Assembly (NCBI GenBank): GCA_030998225.1
Contig: JAPYXD010000704.1
Location: forward strand, 14,074,001-14,138,000
Reading direction: 5' to 3'
Source of the DNA: Diplolepis rosae
Taxonomy: Eukaryota; Arthropoda; Insecta; Hymenoptera; Diplolepididae
Length of the DNA: 64,000 nt
Part shown: positions 42,986 to 54,900 of the stretch, in pieces
Layout of the letters: each line of letters starts with the position of its first letter
How positions within the stretch are numbered: position 1 is the stretch's first letter
The notes under the pieces: model-generated
Database searches by the model: none
What the model saw: only the letters and a program-made list of their open reading frames with translations
Told to the model about the DNA's origin: nothing
Translations under genes and position numbers: made by a program

Positions 42986-45900
42986 TCAAGATAAAGACAG
43001 CGGAAAGAGGCTGTCCCAAAATTCCATTCTCTTTGCGTTAATAAGACCATTTTTCATAGTAAGAGTGTTATTGATTTCCAAGTATCGTTTATTTTTTGGA
43101 GTGAAACTTTCCCAATTAATGTTCTTGAATAGATCATTATCTTTGGGAATGGGTTCTCCTGTTTTGGCAAAATTTTCCCAAATCGCAGTCATTCTTTCCA
43201 CTGTAGGTATTTCAGGATCATCTTTTTGGAATTTTGAGAATCTCTTCAAATAAAAGATGTACATAAGGTCGTCATGATGTGATACACCTGGATAATTAAA
43301 TAAATATTCAATTAAAATTTATTAGCCTTGATGAATGATTAAAATAACATTATTTTCAAATATAATTTACCATAAGGTTTCTGGGTTTCAGGATCTACAG
43401 TGTGACTGTACCTGCCTTGGAAGACAAAATGGTAATAATAGACAGGTTTACTTGATGCAGCTGATAATAGGTTTATAAGTCGATGCTCTGAATATGCAAT
43501 TACACCATCACAGTACAGCTAAAACACAATATTTACTAGCAGATTATTTTGAAATGGAATATAGAAGTAATAATTTTCTAGATGTAGAATGAATACAAAT
43601 ATGAATTTCGTTCTAGATTAAAGCTTACATCTGCCATTCCTTGAAGATTTGTTAAACTGACATTTTGGTTGCTAAAGTAAAACTTTCGCAGTTCTTCACT
43701 AATATTTTTAGATCTGGGTGTGTCTCTCTCATAAAGGAAACTAATGGGTGCAATGTCATTCCAATTTGTATTCCATTCATTGAACAGTGAAAAGTTTCCT
43801 TTTCTAGCTTCTGTTATTGGCACTATCAACAAATAATATTTTTAATTATGGAGTAGTATAGTAAAAATAATGTAATTTTGTCCACCGTACACCGAAAGTT
43901 AGCCTTGTCGGTGTCGTTTTGCGTTCGGAAAGTTGCTGTTCCCGCACTAAAGCGGTAAAATTTTAAGTGTGCGGAAAATTAAAACAAACTTAAAATTTTC
44001 CCACACTAGTTCGGGAACAACAACTTTCCGAACGCAAAACGACACCAACTCGGCTCACTTACGGTATGCAACGAACAAAAAATATCGCTCGTATCACGTG
44101 CGGAACGTATTTTAACGTAAGAGCGAGTCGCCTTTCCGCACTTGATACGAAATATACTATTACGAACTAGTAACAAAGTACAGTAAAAATTTTACTATGA
44201 AATAAAAGTACAAAACATACACAAAATAACTCCACCAAATTCATCTTTAGTAACACCTCCAATGAACGGCACTTGTGCGAACTTTCCTTCTTTTATTAAT
44301 GTCACTGGATCATCTGGGAGGAATCTTTCAACTCCATTTACTTCTGGTTCTATTACTGGGGTCCAGACTAGAATTGGATCGCCATGCCATTCCTTTTATA
44401 ATGAATACATTACAAAGTCTAATTACACTGTTTCATTATTTTTGAATTTTTTCATGTGAATAAAACTTACAAAGAACTGAGGTAAGGAGTTTGCAAAATC
44501 TTCAGCACTTTTAGTGTTCAAGCAAATCAACATATTTCCAACAGTATCAGTCGGACAACCCAAAATTTCTGCTTGTTTGATGGCTAAATTTTTTTGATCT
44601 TTGGGAAGAGGTTTTTGGTTGATAGCAGAACCACTCATGGCGATAGCTCTATGGAATAGACCCTTGGACATTGGAGATACTAGATGTAATGAAATACTCC
44701 AGGAGCCTGCACTGTATCCTGTAATTGTGACACAATCAGGATCTCCCCCAAATGCTGCTATATTGTCTTTTATCCAACGTAACGCTATCACCTGGTCCTT
44801 AAGGCCAATATTTCCAGGCAATAATGAATCTCCAGCACTCATGAATCCTAAGATACAAAATGTAAAACTATTAGAAAATTATTCAATTTTGAGTTGAATT
44901 TTTAACGAGAATTTAGAAAAGCTAATTCTATATTTTAATTTTTATCACACGAGTAAACCTCTAGAAATTTCGAAGTAAACCTGAACTGAGTAGTTATCAA
45001 ATCCTTGTTTTTTAAAAATTTTAAATAAATAAAATTGTATTGTACATATATCCTTTTCTATTCCTACTTCCCCCATTTCTATTCATTTTAATTCTCCGCC
45101 TTAGCACGTTAATTTATCCTATTTTCCGTTTATCCATATTGATATTTTACCATGTCTTATTCTTTCTACAATTATTTTCCTTTTTTTTCATCTAAATCTG
45201 TCCTTCTTATATGCATTATTATCTTTTTTTATTTTTCGCACAATCCATAATTACCTAATTTTTCAAAATCATTTCAATCGATTATGTCAATCATTAGTTG
45301 AATGTATAACCTACCGTGATAACGGTACTCTATACTCTATCGACTTTATCAACCTGTAATTTAGGATTAACTTAACGTCATTTTAAGACAAGATGTAATT
45401 TTCAATAAGGTTTTACAAACTTGAAAAATATTCTCTGTATAAAAAGGAACGCTTTGCCTCTGCTAGGTATCAAGCCCAGGACCTTTCCATTGCTGGTTAA
45501 ATCCTCTTACATCTGAACTACAGAGATTCCACACAACCTTTTTTACAGAATCTATTTACGTCTCACTACTCCTTCCTTTTTTAATTTTCTTTCTTTATCC
45601 AAATTTTTCCTCTGCCTCTCTACATGAATAATTTTCCATCTCTTTTACAATCTGCAATCGCACCTACCTTTTTAAATCTCAGTATACATTGGTATAGGGA
45701 GACTGAGATTATAAATAATAGTTGTAATTCCGATAGATAAATTACAGAAAAGATTGGTGTATGTAAAGTGTGATCAAATTGGAGGTACTTTTTCTAATAG
45801 GGTTTTATTGACATGTCAGGCGTGACTACTGTCAAACTAAATACACAATTTTATTCGGTTTTCATTGACATTTCATCATGGAAAGACTTACGCCTCAACA

Positions 45901-48900
45901 ACGTTTACAAATCGTACAATTATATTACGAAAATGGGCGCTCTGTGAAAAATGTTTATCGCGCGCTCAGGCCAATTTATGGTGTACATAATCGTCCTACC
46001 GAACGCACTATTCGGCATACCATCGGCAAACTCGAGAATAATTTAAAATTATTGGATGATACTCGACCGATTAGATCACGTACAGCCCGAAATGTAGAGA
46101 ATATTGCGGCTGTAAATGAGAGTTTTTCCGAAGACCCAGAAGAATCGATTCGGCGCCGATCTCAACAACTTGGCCTATCTTATGGCACTACTTGGGCGAT
46201 TTTTGACGCCGGAAATTGAAGCCCGTAATCTCCACGACATTTGGTTCCAACAAGACGGCGCTACATGTCATACAGCTCGTGAAACAATGGATTTACTGCG
46301 TAGTCGTTTCGGTGTGCAATTTATCTCTCGTCTCGGACCGGTGGATCGGCCTCCAAGATCGTGTGATATCACACCTTTGGACTTTTATTTGTGGGGGTAT
46401 GTAAAGTCTAAATGTTTTGTGGATAAACCAGCTACTATTGAGGCATTGGAAGCCAACATTACTGAAGTTATTAGCGAGATATCGACCGAAGTCCTCGAGC
46501 GAGTCATTCAAAATTGGTGTTTACGGATGGACGAAATAAAGCGCAGTTGCGGCCAACATTTAAAAGGGGTTATCTTTATAAAATAAATGTCGTGAATGGT
46601 TCTACACAAAAATAGAAAAGATTGCCCTATCAATTTGAATTTTCGTTGTTTTATTTCAATTTAGAATCCTATACCTCTAAATTGATCACCCTTTATTAGG
46701 TGCGCAACTAAGTTCCCGTTGTTTGCGAATAGATGGCTCCAACAGTAAGTGCTGTCAATTTTGACATATCCAAAACGTCATGAACCAAGCCTATATATAT
46801 ATGGTAAACAAACCGTTTTGACACATTAGTGATTTTCTTTGGGCGTCATATACTTTTTGTTGTGTGAAAATATCTGATGTTGTGCCAAATAATCGTCATT
46901 TGCGGGAAGTGTTGATTTTCTTCTTTTATTCAAAGAAAACGGCGGCTGAAGTGCGTCGAGAGCTCCAAAAAGTTTACGGAGATGCTGCTATAAGTGAAAC
47001 AACGTTCCGTGATTGGTTCCATAGCTTCAAAGACGGTGATTTCGATGTTGAAGACCGTCCGCGTGAAAGAAGGCAAAAAACCTTGGAAGACGCTGACTTG
47101 GAAGCATTGCTCGATGAGGATCCGTGCCAAACGCAAGAAGAGCTTGCTTCAGCATTAGGAGTTGCCCGCCAAGCCATTTCCAAGCGATTGCATGCGTTGC
47201 GAATGATTCAAAAACAAGAAACTTGGGTTCTTTATGATTTGAAACCAAGGGACGTTGAGCGTCGTTTTTTCGCCTGTGAACAACTGCTTCAGCGGCAAAA
47301 AAGGAATGGTTTTCTTCATCGCATCGTGACGGGTGATGAAAAATGGATTCATTACAGCAACCCAAAGAGAAGAAAGTTATGGGGACTGCCCGGTCATGCT
47401 TCTACGTCGTCGGCTCAGCCGAATATTCACGCTGCGAAGGTTATGCTGTGTATTTGGTGGGACGAGGTCGGTGTTATTTATTATGAGCTGTTGAAACTGT
47501 ACGAAACCATCACGGGGGAACGGAATCGAACGCAATTGATGCGTTTGAGCCGATCACTGCGCGAAAAACGGCTACAGTACGAGCAGAGGCACGAAAAAGT
47601 GATTCTACAGCATGACAACGCTCGAATTCACGTTGCCAAACCCGTTAAAACTTGCCTGGAAACGCTCAAATGGGAAGTGCTACCCCACCCGCCGTATTCC
47701 CCAGATATTGTTCCGTCCCATTATTACTTTTTCCAGTCGATGGCACATGGTCTGGCTGATAAGCAGTTCCGCTCATATGAAGACATCGAAAAATGGCTTG
47801 ATTCGTGGATAGCCTCAAAAGATGAACACTTTTACTGTAACGGTATTCGAGCTCTACCAGAAAGATGGGCAAAAGTTGTAGCTAACGATCGGCAATACTT
47901 TGAATTATTCATCTGTAACCATTTTTACACAATAAAGTTGCATTTTCATAAAAAAAGCAACAGAAACTTAGTTGCGCACCTTATATATACTAGGGTGTTT
48001 TATATTGAGGTGATATTTCTATGAGAGGTCGCCACTAATAACAAACAGCTATCATTGCTGACAATTTCCATCCTTCAAACCTCTTCTGTCGAAATTTGAA
48101 CCAGATCCATTCATTAGTTTACAAGTTACAGTGTCTGAAAGACACCAACGTTCGAATTTTTTGCGAAGATGGACAAAAGTGAGTTTTGTGTGTTGATTAA
48201 ACACTACTTTTTGCGTGGAATAACCTTATCAGAAACTATACCAAGTCCAGGTCGTCTAAATGAGATCATTACACCAGGAATGATGAATAAAATCCATGAT
48301 ATTATTTTGAATGACCCGAAAGTGAAAGTGAGTGAGATAGCTGAGATCATATCCATCCCAACTGAGGGTATGGTCAATATTTTGCATACATATTAATGCA
48401 TGAGAAAGCTTTGTGTAGAATGGGTTCGGCGATTGCTTACGAATGACCAAAAACGCATTCGTGTGACCACTTTGGAGCAAAATTTGGCCTATTTCAACCG
48501 CAATCCGAAAGAGTTTTTGCGTCGATTTGTGACGATGGATGAAACATGGATCCACCACTATACTCCGGAATCACGTGAAGGGTCAAAACAATGGGTTAAA
48601 CCGCAACAATCGGTTGGCAAAGTTATGGCTAGTGTTTTTTGGGATGGACATGGAGTAATCTTCATCAACTACCTTGAGAAAGAAAGGACGATTACTGGAG
48701 CATATTATGTTGCATTATTGGATCGATTGGTTGACGAAATCAGGATTAAACGGTCACATTTGAAGAAGAAAAAAATCCTTTTTCATGAAGACAATGCACA
48801 CATTGAACCAGGCCCTATCAACTTAATGGTAGAAATATGAAGAAGGATAGTCGATGGAAACGCCAACTTTTGGCCGCCCATTGAGTTAAAAATACGTATG

Positions 48901-51900
48901 TGTACTATATATATGTGCTGCATGTGTTTTGTAACTATGTGAGAAATATATAAACCTGATCAAATCATCAAATAATGCATGAAGCAAGATAAAAAAAATA
49001 AAAATACATAAAGTGTAAATGATTATTCTTTATTTATTTTTTTCCCCTTTTGTTTACTGCATTATTTGATCATTTGATTAGGTTTTTATATTTCTCACGT
49101 AGTTACAACACACATACTGCAAAATATAGCACATTACTGCAACAAATGAATACAAAAAGATTAATAGGTCATCAATCAATAAATCAATAGGTTAGGTCGT
49201 TCAAATGCGGGTTAGACACTGCTTCTACCCACAGCGTACTCTGCAATTCGTCTTTTGGAAAAACGTGATGTTTCGCCCGAAGAGTCAAATGATAACCTGG
49301 GACGATACACTTCTACCTATCTTATTTGATCAGTCGAGGTCTCATTTCTCGAACTTGCAAAAAGTTCACTATCGGCACAATCAAAACAAACAGAAAAATG
49401 GCTGACGGCTTCAAACTGACGTGAGTGCAAGAGGGACAGATGTGACCAAGAGCAAGCGGGGTGAGATGTACAAGCGAAATAGACACGAGGGCCAACAGTT
49501 AATCGCACATTGAACTTCAAAAAATAATAATCATAAATCGGCACATCGGCCTATACGAGTTAACGGGGCCTGCATCGCATATTTCATAGGCAAAAAAGCA
49601 TGAATTGGGTTACAAATCACTTCCGCATCCACCGTATTCTCCAGACCTGGCCCCTAGCGACTATTATCTGTTCCCAAACCTCAAGAGATGTTTGTGTGGT
49701 AAGCGCTTTGAGTCGAACGAAGAAGTTGAATGGGAAACAAAAAGGTATTTTGGAAAGTTTGGCAAATCATATTATTTGGAAGGCATAAAAAAGATGAAAA
49801 ATCTTTGGACTTGTTGTATCGAGCTAAAAGAAGAGTACATTGAGAAATAAAACCGATTTTTGCCAAAGAAATAAATTCTTGTTCATTTTACAACGTCAAT
49901 ATCAAACACCCTAATAGACCGAAGAAACAACATCTATTCTTCATATTACAATCTGTTCAACAAGACCGAGTTCTCGATTTTTCGAAAACTATTAGAGATT
50001 TTTGAACTTTTTTTTTTTAATGAAAGTACATTCAAAGGACTACGGCGCAATTGCCAAGGCGATTCAGTAGCGCTCGAATCGTCTGAGAGAGCAGACGTGA
50101 GTCATAATGAGTTCTGTGTACGCGAAACGTTTTGAAGCGGTCTTCTTGTGTACCCATCCAAAGGGACCACTTATCTCCTATACAGCCGCTGCTGAATACA
50201 TCAAAAAGTCGAAATCGTTCGTGAAGAAGTGTGTTGAGCATTATTAAGCCCACTCTACGGTTACGAGAGGCCGAAAAGAGAGTCAACATCAGTATAAAAA
50301 CCCTTCGACAGCGTCTGGCTGAATCGAATATAAAATACCGTAGCACGAGGCAGAAACCCATATGGAAAAACGAAAGGCATGGGCTGCTGAAAATCTCGAC
50401 CGTGACTGGTCGAATGTCATTTTTTCTGATGAAGCGTCGTTCTGGGCATGGGTTCCCATAAAGTATGCCTGGTCTACCGTTGGCAGTGGATTACTTCAGC
50501 GAATCGTTAAACACCCCGTGAAGGTCCATGTTTGGGGCTGCTTCTCACAGCGCGGTTTTGGGTGTTTAGAGCTCTTCACCGAGAACTTGAATGCTCAGAA
50601 AATGCTCCAAATATATGAACGTGGTCTTCTAAGGTCTGCTACAAAGATGCTTGGAGCCGATACGGCCGATTGGATCTTACAAGAAGATAACGACCCGAAA
50701 CATGGAAGCCGTCTCTGCACCGCCTGGAAAACAGAAAATGGCATCACAACTTTGGACTGGCCATCACAGTCCCCCGATGCGAATCCAATCGAAAATGTCT
50801 GGAGTGTTTTAAAGAGGAAGCTTGCGGGAAAACGTGTGTTCACCCTGAAACAGCTCTCGCAAAAAATCAGGAAGATTTGGCAAGAATTACCAACAGACTA
50901 CGCTGCAAAATTAGTGGAAAGCACGCCGAAAAGGTGCCAGGCCATTCTGAACAACGATGGGGACTGGACTATCTATTAGGTAGTAGCACCGTAATCCTTC
51001 GAGAGTATTTTTGAAAAAAAAAAAACACGCTTTAAAATCTCTAATAGGTTTCGAAAAATCGAGGACTCGCTCTTGTTGAACAGACTTATTTATCCTAGCA
51101 TCAGTTACGAATTAAGACACTGTGCAGTGCTAGGCACAACCCTTTATTAAGAGAGAAATTAATCGCAAATAATATGAGTTTACCAAGTTCGATATGTTAT
51201 TTAATCGTCAGATTCTTTGAGTAATGAAAAATGTAATCATCAATTATATTTCGTGATGTGTCGAATACAACATTGCGGATAGACTGATGGATAGAAAAAG
51301 TAAGACAGTTTTGGGCACAAGCAACATAATCAGAAATAAAAGAAGATAAACCATAGTGAATACGATGAATACATGGACTGATAGAAAAAATCGTCAAAAG
51401 GATTAAATGATGTATTGTAAATAACAAGGGTAGAAAATCTCTATCTTCAGCTAAGGAACATAATTTTTTTCCGAGCAGAGTATAAAAAGGATAACATTTT
51501 CTATCCATATTAAGTGTACACTTTGAATCCAACAGGGCAGTAAAGTAAGTTCTGTTAGTAACGTGTCAATTGAAAATTGCATCTGGTCTTAAATGACGTT
51601 AATTCTAAATCTAGGTTGATAAGGTCGATATGGTAGAGTTCAGTTATCATGGTGAGTGATACACTCTTCTAATTATCGACATAATCGACTGAAATGATTT
51701 AGAAAGGTTTTGTATATAGTTAATAACCAATCAGTAATAAAACTACTTAGAGTCAAACCACGTCAAGTGGGCCCCGATATTTTCGTCAAATCACCGATTT
51801 TATTAACAAACGCAGTTTCGGATAGAGGATCCGTTACGTACTCAACGCTATAGGTATTTTTTTCATATTCCAGTTTTTGTTCATTTTATTAACAATTGAA

Positions 51901-54900
51901 ATTTATTGCAAGATATTATTGTAGAATCATTTGCTCATAAACTACTATAGATAATTTAATGAAATTTGGTTTACTTATAGAAAAATGTTTATAGTATCTT
52001 TCAATTGTTGATTCACGGTGAATTTGTTTAAATAATAATATTTTTCAATAATTTTTTATAAACAATTGCACTTTTTTTCGCGTTCTTCACGCTGTAAATA
52101 ATTGAAATTAGTTCAATACAGCGCTTTAAGAGCATTACATTTTAATACTTCAATGCTTGCATACTAAACTTATGTATTTAGGGATTTTAATAAGTTATTA
52201 CGCTCTCGAAAAAAGTTGTATCATACGAAAAAATTTAACTTCGAATCTTTTTGTGGGTTGCAGGTTCAAAGTGATGGAATTGCCGCGTTTTCTTATGGCT
52301 ATATCCTCATTCAGACGCTCAAAATATTTTTTTTCATGTGCATCGTGATCTTTTTGGGAGCAAAAATCGTAAATGGTCGAATAGTGAGGTAACCATTCAC
52401 CCGTACGTAACTTATTATTGTATCGATGGTAAACAGCACCACTTAAGCCTTTTTATTCATTTTCGAGAGTGTAATAACTCATTAAAATCCCTAAATACAT
52501 AAGTTAAGTTTGCAAGCATTGAAGTATTAAAATGTAATGCTCATATAGCGCTGTATTGAATAAAATGCTTATAGTTAATGGCTTATTGTTATTTTATTTA
52601 TGATATTTTGGAAAGTAAAGTTCCTCTGGCACTTCTTTCTTATACTGTGTTATGTAAGATAAATATCGTAAGATAAAGCCTGATAAAAGTGCATTTGTGA
52701 ACAAAGAGGAAAAACATGGCTATGTTTATTAATTACTTTATTGAGTTATATTTTTGTACGTTTCCATGTACAGATGAATGCATGCATTAAAAATCCGAGT
52801 GATATTGCACCTTATTTCTTAAACTGTTATTCCTTTTCTGACGATTTCGAGCGTTATTGTATGTAAGAACGAAGAGTCATGCGTGGCGCTAAAAAACGCA
52901 AAGCGCGTCACGAGTTGAGTGAGTATACCGCGCATCAAGACAGTGCATTGACTAACGAAAAATTCGATATCTCCGGAACGGAGTGAATGTACAAAATTTT
53001 CTTTGCAGATTATTAAAGGTAAACGTTTTCCGCGTAATCTGACACTAATTTCAATTATTTACGGCGTGAAAAAAGCGAAAAAAATTACAATTGCTTATAA
53101 AAAATTATTGCAAAATATTATTATTTAAACAAATTCACCGTGAATCAACAATTGAAAGATAGTATAAACATTTTTCTATAAGTAAACCAAATTTCATTAA
53201 ATTATCTACAACAGTTTATGAGCAAATGATTTTACAATAATATCTTGCAATAAATTTCAATTGGTAATAAAATGTACAAAAACTGGAATATGAAAAAAAT
53301 ACTTATAGCCTTGAGTACGTAATGGATACCCTATCCGAAAATGCGTTTGTTAATAAAATCGGTGATTTGACGAAAATATCGAGGCCCACTTGACGTGGTT
53401 TGACTCCTTAATAATATGCTACTCGTTTTTTAAAAATGATTATCAAATAAGCGCAAATTTCTGTTTTGTCAAATAAGTAAAACTATAATATTAAATTCTT
53501 GCTTCTATTATACAAGAGTAAAAGGAATAATAGAATAATAAAAGAGGATGCAACAATAAAAGAGGATTCTTTGCTTGCAGAAATCACCAACACAGTGGCT
53601 CAAACTGGATTTAACACAATGTTATCATATAACTAGTTTCAATGTTTGTCGTTGGTCAGGAGAAATAAATTTTTTAACATACCTAAAGATCCGAGTCGAT
53701 AGTTGACAGTGACTAGAACGACTTCTTTGTCCAATAGGTATTCAGGCCCAAACTGATCACTTCGTGCAGATTGAACATAAAAACCTCCGGGGTGAAAGAA
53801 TACTATAACTGGTTTTTTTACCTTCTCATTTGCACCTGGTAACTAAAAAAATTGATCAAGATATTTCTCTATTCAAATTTGATATACTGTTTAAGCGAGA
53901 ATTGGATGAACAGTCAGAAAACAGTTAGTAAAACTGACTATTTCCTCAATTTTTTCATTTGGGATTTAATTTTATTTAGTTTTTTACAGTGGAAGCGTCA
54001 AAAATTTTACTTTGAATAAAATTAGTCCTGAAAAGTTTAAATCTAGTTTAAAAATGAATTTATTAATAGTGGAATTAAATCATCCAAAAACAGTTAAAAA
54101 CAACTATTTGTCTTATAATTCCGACTATAAAAAATCTGTAATCGTTTAAGTCGTTTACACCACTAATTTTTAGCAGTGCATTATAATACAGTTTTCAAGA
54201 TATTCTGCGATATTAATTTTTTTATAATTTCGCTTAATATGTGCGTAATAAATGAAATTGAAATTACCTCATTTGTATAAACGTTTAAACGAAGACAGTC
54301 TTCAGATATATTTGGCATATCAGGTTGGGGACATGCAGGTCCTTCGACTGAAGCATCGAATACGTCAGTCCATGCTTTCACTGGCTCAGCGGGCTATAAA
54401 TTTATATTAAAAGTTTTGAGTACAAGGTAATTCAAGCATGGTCCACAGAAAAAACAAGTGATCAATTTTGTTTCATATCATCTAAAACAATTTTTAATGA
54501 CGATTAAATTCGAACCTATTTCGCATTCTTTGAAATGATTGATTTAACTAATCAAAAAGTTAATTTAGCTAATTCATTTTTTGACTTACTTTTAGTGCAA
54601 GTTTCCTACTAATTGAGAGTGAAAAAATTCACAAAATCAGCTTTAAATTTTATGCAGAAATAAATTGTAAATAAATAATGTCGAAAATGTTTCCTAATCT
54701 ATAAAATAATAAATTTTCTCATATGAAGAAAATTTATTTTTCTTTCATAAGTAAGGGAAATAACGTCTTCGAGTAATAAAAAAACACCATTTATTCTTCT
54801 TGCTCAGCATTTTGAAGCTTAACTTGCATCCTTTCCAGGAGCTTTATTAGAAAAGAAATCAAAATAATATGAACTTGATAATTCTTTTTGTTTAAATTAT

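Noticed and set aside
46864..48024. Treating the mariner frame as a functional gene starting at GTG 46864
   Set aside because: Alignment to the family places the start at the ATA codon 46870. The catalytic Asp is lost, and the frame runs past the element's own end into flanking DNA.
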